Source: Vreelandella venusta
GTDB taxonomy: Bacteria; Pseudomonadota; Gammaproteobacteria; Pseudomonadales; Halomonadaceae
NCBI RefSeq assembly: GCF_007989605.1
Contig: NZ_BJUL01000004.1
Location: 186,001-250,000 of the forward strand
Direction of reading: 5' to 3'
Length of the DNA stretch: 64,000 bases
Numbering within the stretch: the first letter of the stretch is position 1; each line of letters starts with the position of its first letter. Position numbers and translations under genes: made by a program. Positions 12,301-22,102 of the stretch are shown piece after piece. The notes beneath the pieces were generated by a model. It did not search any database. It saw nothing but the letters and a program-made list of their open reading frames with translations, and was not told the DNA's origin.

Positions 12301-13390
12301 CGGAGCCGGTGGCATCCAACTTGAGCGTATCGGAAATAAACGAACCACAGTCGAGATCGTTAGTGTAGAGCGTTTCGATCTGGGTAATGCCACCCTGCGC
12401 CATACGCTCAAGTACTTCTGGCGTAATTTCGCTGTTACACGGGCAGATCAGCTCACCAGTTTTAGTGTCGATCTGATCTTTGGCCAACGTTTTACCAAAC
12501 AGGTACTCCATCGGTACTTCCAGACGCGACAAACCGGCTTTTTCAAGCTGACGGATGTGCTTCTGGGTAATACGACGCCCCTCTTCAACAATGACGCTGC
12601 CTTCGCCATCTTTAATATCGAAGGTCGCGGTTTCACCGCGCAGGCGTGACGGTACCAGCTCTACGAAGAAGCCAGTTTTTTCAATGCTAAACTTGCTGGT
12701 TTCGAAAAACTCTTCAAGGATCTCTTCGGTGCTCATTCCCAGCGCACGCATCAACACCGACGCTGGCAGTTTCCGGCGACGGTCAATACGTACGAAGACG
12801 TTGTCTTTAGGATCGAACTCGAAGTCCAACCAGGAACCACGATAAGGAATCACTCGGGCAGAATAGAGCAGCTTGCCAGAGGAGTGGCTCTTGCCTTTAT
12901 CATGATCGAAGAACACACCGGGCGAACGGTGGAGCTGAGAAACGATAACCCGCTCAGTACCATTGATAACAAAAGTACCATTCTCGGTCATCAGGGGGAT
13001 TTCCCCCATGTAGACTTCCTGCTCTTTAATATCCTTGATTGCCTTGTTCGAGGAGTCGCGATCATAGATGATCAAGCGAACCTTGACGCGCAGCGGGGCG
13101 GAATAGGTCACGCCACGCAGCTGACACTCCTTAACATCGAACGCCGGCGTGCCGAAACGGTAGCTGACATACTCCAGCGCCGCATTCCCAGAGAAGCTTT
13201 CAATCGGAAACACGGACTTAAACGCCGCGTGCAGACCAATCTCGTGGCGCTCGTCGGGCGAACGATCCTGCTGGAGAAAGTCGTAGTAGGAATCAAGCTG
13301 GATGGCCAGCAAGTAAGGCACATCCATCACTTGGGGCAGTTTGCCGAAATCCTTGCGGATGCGTTTTTTCTCAGTATATGAGTAAGCCAT
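9314..13390 (-). CDS. rpoB: RNA polymerase beta subunit
   Basis: The product is 1358 residues (E. coli 1342). The rifampicin-binding cluster reads [20 protein letters not shown] followed by [13 protein letters not shown], with the wild-type drug-contact residues. The C-terminal clamp segment [20 protein letters not shown] is present. With RpoC it forms the catalytic core. GGGGAA precedes the ATG. It is transcribed from the rplJL unit through the attenuator at 13664-13700. Confidence 0.98.
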   Translation of the reverse strand: MAYSYTEKKRIRKDFGKLPQVMDVPYLLAIQLDSYYDFLQQDRSPDERHEIGLHAAFKSVFPIESFSGNAALEYVSYRFGTPAFDVKECQLRGVTYSAPLRVKVRLIIYDRDSSNKAIKDIKEQEVYMGEIPLMTENGTFVINGTERVIVSQLHRSPGVFFDHDKGKSHSSGKLLYSARVIPYRGSWLDFEFDPKDNVFVRIDRRRKLPASVLMRALGMSTEEILEEFFETSKFSIEKTGFFVELVPSRLRGETATFDIKDGEGSVIVEEGRRITQKHIRQLEKAGLSRLEVPMEYLFGKTLAKDQIDTKTGELICPCNSEITPEVLERMAQGGITQIETLYTNDLDCGSFISDTLKLDATGSALEALVEIYRMMRPGEPPTKEAAETLFNNLFFSEDRYDLSGVGRMKFNRRLRRDTDTGSGVLDRKDILDVLRELINIRNGFGDVDDIDHLGNRRIRCVGEMAENQFRVGLVRVERAVKERLSMAESEGLMPQDLINAKPVAAAVKEFFGSSQLSQFMDQNNPLSEVTHKRRVSALGPGGLTRERAGFEVRDVHATHYGRLCPIETPEGPNIGLINSLATYSHTNSYGFLETPYRKVNACQVTDDIVHLSAIEEGDFVIAQASAAVDESNRLSDDLVQVRHRGETTFMRPEQVTLMDVSPRQVVSVAAALIPFLEHDDANRALMGANMQRQAVPTLRADKPLVGTGMERFVARDSGVCAVARRGGVIDSVDARRVVVRVHEDEIIGGEAGVDIYNLTKYTRSNQNTCMNQRPIVRPGDSVARGDILADGPSVDMGDLALGQNMRIAFMPWNGYNFEDSILLSERVVQEDRFTTIHIQELTCVSRDTKLGPEEITADIPNVGESALGKLDEAGVVYIGAEVGPGDILVGKVTPKGETQLTPEEKLLRAIFGEKASDVKDTSLRAPTGMKGTVIDVQVFTRDGVEKDSRALAIEQMQLDEVRKDLQETYRIAEDATFERLKRTLEGQAVNGGPNLKKGDVLDEDYLDELPRQQWFKLRMQDEAYNELLAQADEQLENRRKEMDERFEDKKRKLTQGDDLAPGVLKIVKVYMAVKRRIQPGDKMAGRHGNKGVISAIMPIEDMPFDEKGEPVDVVLNPLGVPSRMNVGQILETHLGMAARGLGVKIDALLRDARGQQVAEIRDFLGQIYNTPGTRVEDIDSLSDEEIIALAKNLKGGVPMATPVFDGAKEHEIKHLLKLADIPESGQMTLYDGRTGDAFDRSVTVGYMYMLKLNHLVDDKMHARSTGSYSLVTQQPLGGKAQFGGQRFGEMEVWALEAYGAAYTLQEMLTVKSDDVEGRTKMYKNIVDGDHTMQAGMPESFNVLVKEIRSLGIDIELES

Positions 13391-13552
13391 CTGTATTCCC
13401 CAGCTTGTTCACCATGGGTGACCGATGCGTGGTCATCTGCCCCGCGGGCGTTTCAGACGCAGACAGCAAGCTCCTAAATCGGTAGCTCGCCGTCAAAAAT
13501 CTTGATAGATAACAGTGTTACAGTAGTGCTGCTAGCGCTTCGTTATCACTCG

Positions 13553-13591
13553 CGCTTCACAACTTACGCTTCACAACTTACGCTTCACAAC
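13553..13591. repeat. 14-bp tandem repeat in the rpoB leader
   Basis: The unit CGCTTCACAACTTA occurs at 13553-13566 and 13567-13580 and partially at 13581-13591, identical in each copy. It is non-coding and lies between the rplL-rpoB attenuator and rpoB. Confidence 0.9.
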
Positions 13592-13663
13592 AACGGTCTT
13601 ACTGTTTTGCTGCTTCTTACCGCAGCCTTCCTGCTGTAATGCTGCCAAGCAACATGATACAAC

Positions 13664-13700
13664 AGAAAAAGGCCGGCAGCGGGATAAGCCCGCCGCCAGC
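13664..13700 (-). terminator. rplL-rpoB transcriptional attenuator
   Basis: On the minus strand a strong GC stem (GGCGGCGGG pairing with CCCGCTGCC, extended by an outer GGC/GCC) is followed by TTTTT. It lies about 40 bases after the rplL stop, the same place as the E. coli partial terminator that lets only some polymerases into rpoBC. Confidence 0.85.
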
Positions 13701-13741
13701 CGTGGAAGCTTACGCAGCGCGTAAAGCCGTCAGCACAAGAA

Positions 13742-14113
13742 TTACTTGAGCTCGACGCTTGCGCCCGCTTCTTCCAGCTTGGTCTTAGCTGCTTCAGCGT
13801 CTTCTTTAGACATTGCTTCTTTGATGGTAGCCGGCGCGCCATCAACTGCACCTTTGGCTTCTTTCAGGCCAAGACCAGTGATTTCACGAACTGCTTTGAT
13901 GACGTTAACTTTCTTGTCACCAGCAGAGGTCAGTACCAGATCAAATTCAGTCTGCTCTTCAGCAGCTGCTTCGCCGCCTGCAGCGGGGCCAGCCATTACG
14001 GCTGCTGCTGCAGAAACGCCGAATTTCTCTTCCATTGCTTCGATCAGCTCGACAACTTCCATTACGGACATGTCGGCTACAGCATTGATGATATCGTCTT
14101 TGGTCAGTGCCAT
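13742..14113 (-). CDS. rplL: 50S ribosomal protein L7/L12
   Basis: The 123-residue stalk protein starts [20 protein letters not shown]. It has an N-terminal dimerisation helix, an Ala/Gly hinge (about 35-52) and the C-terminal factor-binding domain with [20 protein letters not shown]. It recruits translation GTPases. The ATG at 14113 matches the family; an upstream in-frame ATG would add 22 atypical residues. It is cotranscribed with rplJ. Confidence 0.97.
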   Translation of the reverse strand: MALTKDDIINAVADMSVMEVVELIEAMEEKFGVSAAAAVMAGPAAGGEAAAEEQTEFDLVLTSAGDKKVNVIKAVREITGLGLKEAKGAVDGAPATIKEAMSKEDAEAAKTKLEEAGASVELK

Positions 14114-14225
14114 TGTCTCATTCCTAACTTTGCGGGAGCCTCGGTCTACCGAGTGCTCAGGATTCATTGCATGGTTCAAGCAGTGCCCTGCTTATGCAGC
14201 GCGGTCTGCTTGCAAAAAGACCTGC

Positions 14226-14729
14226 TTATGCAGCTTCTTCTTGCTTCTGGTCGCGCAGGGCGGCCAGGGTACGAACCAGCTTGCCAGCGGAGGCTTCTTT
14301 CATTACCGACATCAACTTGGCAATTGCTTCGTCGTAAGTCGGTAGGCTTGCCAGACGATCGATGTCAGCAGCCGGAATCAGCTCACCATCATAGGCCAAC
14401 GCCTTCACTTCGAAGTTCTGATCTTGCTTTGCGAACTCTTTGAACAAACGAGCGGCAGCGCCCGGGTGCTCGGTAGAGAAAGCCAGCAGAGTAGGACCAA
14501 CAAAGCTCTCGTTCAGACACTCCCATTGGGTGCCTTCGAGGGCGCGGCGTGCCAGGGTGTTGCGAACAACACGCAGCTGGACGCCATTCTCACGTGCTTG
14601 CTTGCGCAAGTCGGTCATTTTACCGACCGTAACACCGCGAGAATCGGCAACTACGACGGAGAGTGCGCCCTTGGCCGCTTCACTGACCTCGGCAACAATC
14701 GCTTTCTTGCCTTCAAGTGCTAGTGGCAC
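14226..14729 (-). CDS. rplJ: 50S ribosomal protein L10
   Basis: The 167-residue product starts (GTG) [21 protein letters not shown]10 anchors L7/L12 dimers to 23S rRNA and represses its own mRNA as the L10-L12 complex. I chose the GTG at 14729 because AAGGAG lies eight bases upstream and the family starts here; the longer reading adds 68 non-homologous residues taken from the leader. The 298-bp gap upstream carries the leader element. Confidence 0.95.
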   Translation of the reverse strand: MPLALEGKKAIVAEVSEAAKGALSVVVADSRGVTVGKMTDLRKQARENGVQLRVVRNTLARRALEGTQWECLNESFVGPTLLAFSTEHPGAAARLFKEFAKQDQNFEVKALAYDGELIPAADIDRLASLPTYDEAIAKLMSVMKEASAGKLVRTLAALRDQKQEEAA

Positions 14730-14864
14730 AGTGATCACTCCTTCGTGCCGGAACCCACAACAGGCTCCGGTGGTTACCATCTCTCCCAGACGATAAATAA
14801 ATAACGCTGGAAGCCTTGGGGGATGGTGCTCACCAGAAAGCGGTTTGGCTAAAAACCTCAACCA

Positions 14865-14950
14865 ACTGGCGGCCACACCATCTGCGCAGGCGCTGTTAAG
14901 GCGATTAAGCCGCACCCTTAAAAGATGCGGCACCTGCGGTCTTTGACGAT
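14865..14950 (-). promoter_or_regulatory. L10 leader, autogenous control element of rplJL
   Basis: On the minus strand AAGACCGCAGGTGCC (about 14944-14930) and GCCTGCGCAGATGGTGTGG (14891-14873) match the two conserved strands of the proteobacterial L10(L12)4-binding leader, with the stem-forming GCAGG/CCTGC and the asymmetric loop. A hairpin (GCCGCATC/GGGTGCGGC) sits between them. It is 140-220 bases before the rplJ start, as expected. Confidence 0.75.
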
Positions 14951-15027
14951 GCCCTGCCTAACTGACGTATTAACAGGGGACCGCAAAGTTCTTGCTCGGT
15001 TCTTACGTAAAACGTACGACTACCTGC

Positions 15028-15720
15028 TTATACCAATGCAGAGTGGTCGATAGTCAGACCTGGGCCCATGGTAGTGGACAGGGTGACTTTCTTAAAGTAG
15101 ATACCTTTAGAAGAGCTCGGCTTGAGCCTCTTAAGGTCAGCAACCAGCGCTTCCAGGTTACCCAGAACAGCGGATGCTTCAAAATCAGCTTTACCCAGCG
15201 TTGTGTGGATAATGCCGTTTTTGTCGGTACGGAAACGCACCTGGCCTGCCTTAGCATTTTTAACCGCAGTGGCAACGTCAGGAGTAACGGTACCAACTTT
15301 CGGGTTAGGCATCAGGCCACGCGGACCAAGAATCTGACCCAGCTGACCGACAACGCGCATAGCATCGGGAGAGGCAATCACGACGTCAAAATCCATGACG
15401 CCCTTTTTGACTTGCTCAGCCAAATCGTCCATACCCACGATGTCAGCGCCTGCTTCTTTAGCAGCATCGGCGTTAGCACCCTGGGTGAAGACCGCTACGC
15501 GTACGTCTTTGCCAGTACCGTTAGGCATGACAGTAGCACCACGTACCACTTGGTCAGATTTACGCGGATCAACACCCAGGTTAATCGCTACATCCAAGGA
15601 CTCCTTGAATTTAACGGTGGACAGCTCAGCGAGCAGCGCAACCGCTTCTTCAAGAGAGTAGGTTTTGTTCGAGTCTACTTTCTCGCGAATAATTTTCGCA
15701 CGCTTAGTTAGCTTAGCCAT
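15028..15720 (-). CDS. rplA: 50S ribosomal protein L1
   Basis: The 230-residue product starts [20 protein letters not shown] and carries the L1 signature [21 protein letters not shown]1 forms the mobile stalk that moves E-site tRNA and represses the L11 operon. The start lies 2 bp after the rplK stop with GGAGGG inside the rplK 3' end, so the two genes are translationally coupled. Confidence 0.97.
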   Translation of the reverse strand: MAKLTKRAKIIREKVDSNKTYSLEEAVALLAELSTVKFKESLDVAINLGVDPRKSDQVVRGATVMPNGTGKDVRVAVFTQGANADAAKEAGADIVGMDDLAEQVKKGVMDFDVVIASPDAMRVVGQLGQILGPRGLMPNPKVGTVTPDVATAVKNAKAGQVRFRTDKNGIIHTTLGKADFEASAVLGNLEALVADLKRLKPSSSKGIYFKKVTLSTTMGPGLTIDHSALV

Positions 15721-15722
15721 GA

Positions 15723-16154
15723 TCAGAGACCCTCCACGTTTAGGCCCATGCTACGAGCGCTGCCAGCAATGGTGCGCACCGCGGCATCGAGATCAGAAGC
15801 CGTCATATCTGGCTCTTTCGTTTTAGCGATCTCTTCAAGCTGCTCACGCGTAACGGTACCAACCTTCTTCTTGTTCGGCTCACCAGAACCGGACTTGATA
15901 CCCGCTGCTTTTTTCAGCAACACGGCAGCAGGCGGCGTCTTGGTAACGAACGTGAAGCTACGGTCAGAGTAAACTGTGATCACGACAGGCGTCGGCAGAC
16001 CAGGCTCAATTTCTTGAGTCGCTGCGTTGAACGCCTTACAGAATTCCATGATGTTCACACCGTGCTGACCCAGCGCGGGGCCAACGGGCGGACTAGGATT
16101 GGCTTTACCTGCAGCAACCTGCAGTTTGATATAAGCCTGTACTTTCTTGGCCAT
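15723..16154 (-). CDS. rplK: 50S ribosomal protein L11
   Basis: The 143-residue product starts [20 protein letters not shown] with the [19 protein letters not shown] signature. L11 forms the GTPase-associated centre and is needed for RelA activation. I use the ATG at 16154; the longer frame would add 20 non-family residues. It heads the rplKA pair, 123 bp after nusG. Confidence 0.97.
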   Translation of the reverse strand: MAKKVQAYIKLQVAAGKANPSPPVGPALGQHGVNIMEFCKAFNAATQEIEPGLPTPVVITVYSDRSFTFVTKTPPAAVLLKKAAGIKSGSGEPNKKKVGTVTREQLEEIAKTKEPDMTASDLDAAVRTIAGSARSMGLNVEGL

Positions 16155-16170
16155 GCTAAATACTCCAGTT

Positions 16171-16195
16171 GGGTGATAGCGCCTTACGGCTCCCC
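16171..16195 (-). promoter_or_regulatory. Possible L1-binding hairpin in the rplK leader
   Basis: On the minus strand GGGGAGCC-GTAA-GGC, then a 7-nt bulge and CCC, folds into two short helices with an asymmetric internal loop 17 bases before the rplK start. L1 represses the L11 operon by binding such a structure in enterobacteria. The similarity is structural only. Confidence 0.35.
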
Positions 16196-16236
16196 GGTAC
16201 ATATAAAGCAGCACATAGCTGCTTCACACAATGCAG

Positions 16237-16261
16237 GGATGGCGTGCAATGCACACCATCC
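16237..16261 (-). other. Hairpin between nusG and rplK
   Basis: An 11-bp stem (GGATGGTGTGC with GCACGCCATCC, one G.U pair, loop ATT) lies 16 bases after the nusG stop. No U-run follows, so it is more likely a processing or partial pausing element than a full terminator. Confidence 0.4.
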
Positions 16262-16277
16262 CGCCAATTAATCTAAC

Positions 16278-16811
16278 TTACTCTTTTTCTACCTGAGAGA
16301 ACTCAAGCTCCACAGGCGTGGCCCGCCCGAAAATCAGCACGCTAACCTGCAAACGGCTTTTCTCGTAGTTCACTTCTTCAACAACACCATTGAAGTCAGC
16401 AAACGGACCGTCAATAACACGAACTGACTGACCCGGCTCAAACATAGTTTTGGGACGCGGCTTATCAGTACCGTCTTTCACACGACGCAAGATAGCATCT
16501 GCCTCGCGCGAGGTAATAGGCGCTGGCTTCTCTTTTGTGCCGCCAATAAACCCCATTACACGTGGGGTTTCATTGACGAGATGCCAGGTTTCGTCGGCCA
16601 TTTCCATCTCGACCAGCACGTAGCCGGGGTAGAACTTGCGCTCACTCTTACGACGCTTTCCGTCACGTACTTCAACGACTTCCTCCGTCGGCACGAGAAT
16701 TTCGCCAAAGCGATCTTCCATGCCATACATTTTCACGCGCTCGATAAGCGAGCGCATGACATGCTTTTCAAAGCCGGAATAAGCGTGGACGACATACCAA
16801 CGTTTGGACAT
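16278..16811 (-). CDS. nusG: Transcription elongation/antitermination factor NusG
   Basis: The 177-residue product starts [18 protein letters not shown]. It has the NGN domain (about 1-125) and a C-terminal KOW domain with [21 protein letters not shown]. NusG binds RNA polymerase, reduces pausing, and links it to Rho or to S10 on the ribosome. It lies directly after secE in the usual pair. Confidence 0.97.
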   Translation of the reverse strand: MSKRWYVVHAYSGFEKHVMRSLIERVKMYGMEDRFGEILVPTEEVVEVRDGKRRKSERKFYPGYVLVEMEMADETWHLVNETPRVMGFIGGTKEKPAPITSREADAILRRVKDGTDKPRPKTMFEPGQSVRVIDGPFADFNGVVEEVNYEKSRLQVSVLIFGRATPVELEFSQVEKE

Positions 16812-16819
16812 GAAAGCTC

Positions 16820-17203
16820 CTAACCAATGACGCCGGACATCGCCCAGCCAAGAAGAGTATCAATCAACCACAGCATCAAACCCACCACCACAACAGCCGC
16901 CAGCACAATGGCCGTGGTCTGAATAGTTTCGGGGCGAGTCGGCCATACAACGCGCTGTATCTCTTTCTTGGCGCTGACGGCAAGCTCTACTAAATCGCGA
17001 CCTTTAGCGGTGGTCAGCGCGATCAAACCCGCAATCACACACAACACCACCACACCTAATACGCGGTAGAGCAGGCCAATATCAGCGAAATAGGTATTAC
17101 CAACAACTGCAACAACAAGCAGCGCCACAACCGCCGCCCACTTGAGCCCGTCATGGCGCGACTGTTGCACCTCTTCGCCATGTTTTACGGAACTAGGCTT
17201 CAT
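16820..17203 (-). CDS. secE: Preprotein translocase subunit SecE
   Basis: The 127-residue product equals the E. coli length. It has three predicted membrane helices (about 22-37, 44-64 and 97-120), the third preceded by the conserved cytoplasmic segment [19 protein letters not shown]. SecE clamps SecY in the translocon. Its stop lies 8 bp before the nusG start. tRNA-Trp precedes it on the same transcript. Confidence 0.96.
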   Translation of the reverse strand: MKPSSVKHGEEVQQSRHDGLKWAAVVALLVVAVVGNTYFADIGLLYRVLGVVVLCVIAGLIALTTAKGRDLVELAVSAKKEIQRVVWPTRPETIQTTAIVLAAVVVVGLMLWLIDTLLGWAMSGVIG

Positions 17204-17276
17204 AAAAACGAGACTCCCAAGGGTGCAGCGAGCGACAAAGGAATTCTAGAAAAAGACATACCAACCTGGGGAAGGC

Positions 17277-17352
<76 letters not shown>

Positions 17353-17398
17353 GTATCATCACGTGCGCAAACAAACTGCCTACGCAACAGCGGGCGCC

Positions 17399-17427
17399 AT
17401 ATTAGCGGATAACTTTCCGCCTGACAA
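17399..17427 (-). promoter_or_regulatory. Promoter of the tRNA-Trp-secE-nusG unit
   Basis: On the minus strand TTGTCA (17427-17422), a 17-bp spacer and TAATAT (17404-17399) are followed by the GC-rich discriminator GGCGCCCGC. It lies between the terminator after tRNA-Thr and tRNA-Trp, so the two tRNA blocks are separately transcribed. Confidence 0.8.
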
Positions 17428-17456
17428 CCCTCAACACTCATCAAACTGACAAGTGA

Positions 17457-17484
17457 AAACAAAAAAAGCGAGCTTAGCTCGCCT
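17457..17484 (-). terminator. Terminator after the Tyr-Gly-Thr tRNA operon
   Basis: On the minus strand GGCGAGCTAAGCTCGC is followed by TTTTTTTGTTTT: a compact stem with a long U-tract, about 10 bases after the tRNA-Thr CCA end. Confidence 0.9.
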
Positions 17485-17494
17485 TTATGCAATA

Positions 17495-17569
17495 TGGAGC
17501 TCATGGACGGAATTGAACCGTCGACCTCACCCTTACCAAGGGTGTGCTCTACCCCTGAGCTACATGAGC
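17495..17569 (-). tRNA. thrT: tRNA-Thr (GGT)
   Basis: The minus-strand cloverleaf has acceptor GCTCATG/CATGAGC, anticodon loop TTGGTAA with anticodon GGT, T-arm GACGGTTCAATTCCGTC, and an encoded CCA. It is the last gene of the Tyr-Gly-Thr tRNA operon. Confidence 0.97.
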
Positions 17570-17585
17570 TAAATACATCTAAAAC

Positions 17586-17659
<74 letters not shown>

Positions 17660-17765
17660 CGAACTTGCCTATGGAATGACAACCCGTTGCACGAGATACA
17701 GTAGCTAAGCCCGCTTACCGGCCTTCCATTCCCAAGCAACGACCTAGCCATTGCTTGATAAAACT

Positions 17766-17849
<84 letters not shown>

Positions 17850-17863
17850 AGCTGTGGCGGCAC

Positions 17864-17891
17864 ATTATGCCAACCTCCAAGACTATGTCAA
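17864..17891 (-). promoter_or_regulatory. Promoter of the tRNA-Tyr-Gly-Thr operon
   Basis: On the minus strand a perfect TTGACA (17891-17886), a 16-bp spacer and CATAAT (17869-17864) are followed by a GC-rich start region ahead of tRNA-Tyr. Confidence 0.8.
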
Positions 17892-17988
17892 GCTTACAAA
17901 CTCTTTATTTATCAAAGCTTGTGAACTTACCAACACTTGCACATTGATAACTAACGTGTGCTTGTGCCTTGGAACGCGCTGCATTCTG

Positions 17989-18828
17989 TCAAAGCAGCAT
18001 CGAGAATGCAAGACCTGCGCGAATTTTTTCTAGCGAAACAGGTTCAGGCACTCCAGGTGCGCCCGACATTTTTCCAGCACGCTCTGCAAAGGTCAGCGGA
18101 AAACTGGCTTCCAAGCCCCCATAAACCATATCCGGCCATACCGCATGGGGCACTTGAACACCGCGTGAAATCACTCTGGCATCGCCACCCGTCAATAGCA
18201 CTGGCAATGCAACCCCCTGTTGATCGCACACCTCACTGTAAATTCTGTTAATCGCACTGACTGCCGCCATATAGATACCGTGGTTGACAGCATCTACCGT
18301 GCGTCTCCCCGGCTCCAATAACGCATCAGCCTCACTTTCTGGATCAATTGCCACATTGCGGGTGCCCAATTTGAGACTCTCTTTCATTAATCGTAACCCA
18401 GGTACGATAAAGCCTCCGAGATGGACACCCCCTGGCAATACAAAATCAATGGTGATCGCACTACCACAATCGACTGCACAGCAACCGCCAGCCAGTTGGT
18501 AGCCTGCCAGCGCTCCTAGCCAGCGATCTACGCCCAGTCGCCCAGGCTCCTCATACCCGTTGACAACGCCCAGGGCTTCAGGGGTTGAGCGCGCAACATA
18601 CACTTGGCGCACTTGGCGACGCAGCAAAGCAACGGTCTCTTCCAGCACGGCCGCTCTAGCAACACTGGAAATACGCACCGCCTCTACTACATCAAGATTC
18701 GGAATATCTGCCCCTGGCCGCCACTCTTCCCGAGTCCACACAGCACCTCGTGAACGAATCTCACTACTTTCGGCATCTTTTAAACGCCATTTCGATAGCG
18801 TATTGCCGATATCCAAATCCAAAATCAT
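17989..18828 (-). CDS. coaX: Type III pantothenate kinase
   Basis: CoaX phosphorylates pantothenate in the first step of coenzyme A synthesis. The 279-residue product has the ASKHA-fold signatures DIGNTLSKWR at the N-terminus, LGVDRWLGALAG in the middle and DCGSAITIDF for the phosphate-binding loop. It is slightly longer than the usual 240-260. The start codon overlaps the birA stop by 4 bp (ATGA), so the pair is translationally coupled, a common BirA-CoaX arrangement in gammaproteobacteria. Confidence 0.93.
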   Translation of the reverse strand: MILDLDIGNTLSKWRLKDAESSEIRSRGAVWTREEWRPGADIPNLDVVEAVRISSVARAAVLEETVALLRRQVRQVYVARSTPEALGVVNGYEEPGRLGVDRWLGALAGYQLAGGCCAVDCGSAITIDFVLPGGVHLGGFIVPGLRLMKESLKLGTRNVAIDPESEADALLEPGRRTVDAVNHGIYMAAVSAINRIYSEVCDQQGVALPVLLTGGDARVISRGVQVPHAVWPDMVYGGLEASFPLTFAERAGKMSGAPGVPEPVSLEKIRAGLAFSMLL

Positions 18829-19808
18829 AGGCGCCTGCGTACACTGATCTCACCGCCCGACAGGCGTCGCGAGTGATCATTTTCGGTAACCCAAAGATTA
18901 CCACTCTCATCTACCTCTCTAGCCACTGCATCGCTTGAGCGCTCACCCTGAATAATACGGATCGGCAACCCTGCATAGGCATGGCGACTATTCCACTCAT
19001 CTTGCCAAGGGGTAAACCCTTCGCCTTCGAAGCCTGCCAGCATATCCAATAACCCAGACAGCATATCCGCAGCTAGCTGATTGCGCGAAATACCCGCTTT
19101 TGCATCAAACAGTGCCGCCACAGGCTGATCAATAGTGGCACGCAGGCTATCGGGTAGCGACAGATTCATACCAATTCCAATGACCACTTCACAGGGGCCC
19201 GCTGCATCTCCGGTGACCTCAATCAAAATACCAGCCAGCTTGCCAAGCTCCCCATCTTTCTCTGCCAGCAATATATCGTTAGGCCACTTTAATTTTGGTG
19301 AAACTCCGTACCGCTCCAGCACTTGAGCAACCACCACGCCAACCGCAAGACTCAACCCTTCCAGGACGTTAACTCCTGACTCAAAGCGCCAGCCAAGCGA
19401 GAGCATCAAACTTTGCCCCCAAGGCGTAGACCATACGCGCCCGCGACGGCCACGACCTGCGGTTTGCAGCTCAGCGAAGCATACCTCACCGTGCCCAGCT
19501 CCCTGCGTAAAGCGCTCGCGCACATATTGATTGCTTGATGGCAGCTGATCTTCGATGAATAGCCTGGTTAAGAGATGGCGAGCACTAGCGGGCAAACGCT
19601 CTACAATTTTTGCCCCATCGAGCGGTTCTAGCGGATAGGCAAGTCGATACCCTCGACCTTTCACAGCCACCAGTTCAACGCCCAGTGCGTCTAATTTTTT
19701 TAGTTGTTTCCATACGGCGGCTCGGGAAACGCCCAGCGCTTCACCTAATTGTTCACCGGAATGAACTTCGCCATCGCTCAACAAACGCATCAGGTTACCG
19801 ATGGTCAT
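18825..19808 (-). CDS. birA: Biotin-protein ligase / biotin operon repressor BirA
   Basis: The 327-residue product has an N-terminal winged helix (about 1-60, EQLGEALGVSRAAVWKQLKK). The ligase domain follows, with the biotinyl-AMP loop QTAGRGRRGRVW and KWPNDIL, then a C-terminal SH3-like cap. It attaches biotin to AccB, and the helix-turn-helix indicates that it also represses biotin genes. It is divergent from typA across 163 bp and coupled to coaX. Confidence 0.95.
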   Translation of the reverse strand: MTIGNLMRLLSDGEVHSGEQLGEALGVSRAAVWKQLKKLDALGVELVAVKGRGYRLAYPLEPLDGAKIVERLPASARHLLTRLFIEDQLPSSNQYVRERFTQGAGHGEVCFAELQTAGRGRRGRVWSTPWGQSLMLSLGWRFESGVNVLEGLSLAVGVVVAQVLERYGVSPKLKWPNDILLAEKDGELGKLAGILIEVTGDAAGPCEVVIGIGMNLSLPDSLRATIDQPVAALFDAKAGISRNQLAADMLSGLLDMLAGFEGEGFTPWQDEWNSRHAYAGLPIRIIQGERSSDAVAREVDESGNLWVTENDHSRRLSGGEISVRRRL

Positions 19809-19935
19809 GTGCTTGCCCCAACTGGGAAAACGCCTATCTTAACGGAAGCACCGCTGGAGCGAAAACTGCCATGTTTAGGTTATTGACTTGCACCTTTATT
19901 TAAGACAGCACTGGTAGTGGACCGCGCCCAGACCC

Positions 19936-19941
19936 TATAAT
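19936..19941 (+). promoter_or_regulatory. -10 element upstream of typA
   Basis: A perfect TATAAT is followed by a GC-rich discriminator (GCCGCCC), 36 bp before the typA start. No good -35 hexamer is visible at 15-18 bp, so an activator may help or the element may be fortuitous. Confidence 0.5.
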
Positions 19942-19971
19942 GCCGCCCTATTTTTCTAGCAGGATCGCGTC

Positions 19972-21798
19972 GTGATCGAGAATCTTCGCAACATTGCCAT
20001 CATCGCCCACGTTGACCATGGTAAAACTACCTTGGTAGACAAGCTGTTAAGCCAGTCCGGAACGCTCGACCGCAAGGCCGAAGGCCAAGAGCGCATCATG
20101 GACTCCAATGACCAGGAAAAAGAGCGCGGTATTACCATCCTGGCCAAAAACACTGCTATTCAGTGGCAAGATGGCAATGGTAAGGATTACCACATCAACA
20201 TCGTGGACACCCCTGGACACGCCGACTTTGGTGGCGAAGTTGAGCGGGTTATGTCCATGGTGGACTCGGTACTGCTGCTAGTAGATGCCGTTGACGGTCC
20301 AATGCCACAGACTCGTTTCGTTACCCAGAAAGCATTTGCCCAGGGCCTGAAGCCGATTGTCGTCGTCAATAAAATTGACCGCCCTGGCGCACGCCCAGAC
20401 TGGGTTATCGATCAGATCTTTGATCTGTTTGACAACCTGGGGGCTTCTGATGACCAACTCGATTTCCCGATCATCTACTGCTCGGCGCTAAACGGCATTG
20501 CCGGCATGGACCCTGAAGAGCTGGCCGACAACATGGACCCCATGTTCCAGGCAATCGTCGATATCGTTGAGCCGCCTGCGGTTGAGATCGATGGCCCCTT
20601 CCAGATGCAAATCTCCGCACTGGATTACAACAGCTACGTCGGCGTTATCGGCCTTGGCCGTATCAAGCGTGGCTCGGTGAAGCCTAACCAGCAAATCTCG
20701 GTCATCAGCGTTGATGGCTCTACCCGCAAGGGTAAGATCGGCCAGGTCATGACCCATATGGGTCTTGAGCGTGTCCAAACGACAGAAGCGACAGCTGGCG
20801 ACATCGTCTGCGTTACAGGCATTGAAGATTTATCAATTTCTGACACGCTGTGCGATCCAAGCGCCGTTGAAGCGCTACCGCCGCTGTCTGTTGACGAACC
20901 GACTGTTTCGATGACGTTCCAGGTCAATGACTCACCGTTCGCGGGCAAAGAAGGCAAGTTCGTCACCAGCCGGAATATTAAAGACCGCCTGGAACAAGAG
21001 CTTATCCACAACGTGGCGCTACGCGTTGAACAGGGCGATACCCCCGAGAAGTTCAAAGTTTCTGGCCGTGGTGAGCTTCACTTATCAGTGTTGATTGAAA
21101 CCATGCGTCGTGAAGGCTTCGAATTGGCAGTTGGCCGCCCTGAAGTCATCATTAAAGAGATCGACGGCGTTAAGCAAGAGCCCTACGAAGAAGTCATCAT
21201 CGACTGTGAAGAGCAGCACCAAGGCTCGATCATGGAAGAGCTTGGCTACCGCAAGGGTGAAATGACCAATATGAACCCCGATGGTAAGGGTCGTGTACGT
21301 CTCGACTTTATCATCCCGGCGCGCGGTTTGATTGGTTTCCGTGGTCAATTCTTAACCTTGACCTCCGGCACCGGCATCCTGACCAGCCGCTTTGATCACT
21401 ACGGCCCGCTGAAGCCCGATGCTTCCATCGAGCGTCGCAATGGCGTATTGGTCTCAATGGTTGGCGGCAAAGCCCTGGCTTATGCACTCTACGCTCTGCA
21501 AGAGCGTGGCAAGCTGATTATTGATCACGCCACTGAAGTATACGAAGGTATGCTGATTGGTATTAATAATCGTGCCAATGATATGGTCGTTAACCCGACC
21601 AAAGGTAAAAAACTCGACAACATGCGCTCAACGGGTAACGATGAAAACATCGTTCTGACGCCGCCGATCAGGTTTACTCTTGAACAGGCTATCGAGTTCT
21701 TGGATTCCGATGAACTGGTTGAAGTTACTCCCAGCCATATTCGTCTACGCAAGAAGCACCTGACAGAAAACGAGCGCAAGCGTGCTAGCAAGAAGTAA
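19972..21798 (+). CDS. typA: Ribosome-binding GTPase TypA/BipA
   Basis: The 608-residue translational GTPase (E. coli 607) has P-loop [15 protein letters not shown], switch [17 protein letters not shown] and NKIDR, plus the BipA-specific C-terminal domain. It helps 50S assembly and growth under cold or stress. Translation starts at GTG with AGGA eight bases upstream. It is a single-gene unit closed by a strong terminator. Confidence 0.97.
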   Translation: MIENLRNIAIIAHVDHGKTTLVDKLLSQSGTLDRKAEGQERIMDSNDQEKERGITILAKNTAIQWQDGNGKDYHINIVDTPGHADFGGEVERVMSMVDSVLLLVDAVDGPMPQTRFVTQKAFAQGLKPIVVVNKIDRPGARPDWVIDQIFDLFDNLGASDDQLDFPIIYCSALNGIAGMDPEELADNMDPMFQAIVDIVEPPAVEIDGPFQMQISALDYNSYVGVIGLGRIKRGSVKPNQQISVISVDGSTRKGKIGQVMTHMGLERVQTTEATAGDIVCVTGIEDLSISDTLCDPSAVEALPPLSVDEPTVSMTFQVNDSPFAGKEGKFVTSRNIKDRLEQELIHNVALRVEQGDTPEKFKVSGRGELHLSVLIETMRREGFELAVGRPEVIIKEIDGVKQEPYEEVIIDCEEQHQGSIMEELGYRKGEMTNMNPDGKGRVRLDFIIPARGLIGFRGQFLTLTSGTGILTSRFDHYGPLKPDASIERRNGVLVSMVGGKALAYALYALQERGKLIIDHATEVYEGMLIGINNRANDMVVNPTKGKKLDNMRSTGNDENIVLTPPIRFTLEQAIEFLDSDELVEVTPSHIRLRKKHLTENERKRASKK

Positions 21799-21833
21799 GC
21801 TTGCGCCAGTCAATGCCCGATAGTTAGTATCCC

Positions 21834-21862
21834 AAAGCCCGCCATGTGCGGGCTTCTTTTTT
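21834..21862 (+). terminator. Rho-independent terminator after typA
   Basis: Stem AAAGCCCGC/GCGGGCTT with a short loop, followed by CTTTTTT, 36 bp after the typA stop. Confidence 0.9.
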
Positions 21863-22102
21863 AGTTTCAGTTAACGATCTCCTCGCTTATTTCCCGTCTC
21901 TGTATCACCCCACACGCCCTGCCTCCTGCGCCAAGTGGCTTCATAAACGCAGCCTTAACGCTAGCAGACTGGTAAGCGCAGGCGTTCTATCGCAAAGTAA
22001 CGTTACTATCAGTGTGTCCCTGGACCACTGACAATCTACAATTCATACAAGTGTTTGGACAGTTACCCTCATCCTTCCACTACCATACGGACACCCCTCC
22101 AT
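21863..22102 (+). other. Intergenic region typA - symporter gene
   Basis: With the terminator, about 300 bp separate the two genes. Apart from a 10-bp palindrome GTAACGTTAC at 21997-22006, a possible operator, I see no gene and no convincing promoter. Confidence 0.4.

Larger units (their letters stand above)
13391..13741 (-). other. 351-bp rplL-rpoB intergenic leader
   Basis: No gene is seen here. On the minus strand it holds, in order, the attenuator hairpin at 13700-13664, a 14-bp tandem repeat at 13591-13553, and a segment with GATAAC/GTTATC arms near 13545-13505 that could pair. In E. coli the equivalent spacer contains a partial terminator and an RNase III processing site that set the RpoB:L7/L12 ratio, and this stretch probably does the same. 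Confidence 0.6.

Noticed and set aside
14992..15711. 239-codon plus-strand frame opposite rplA
   Set aside because: Shadow of rplA; low-complexity translation with no domain.
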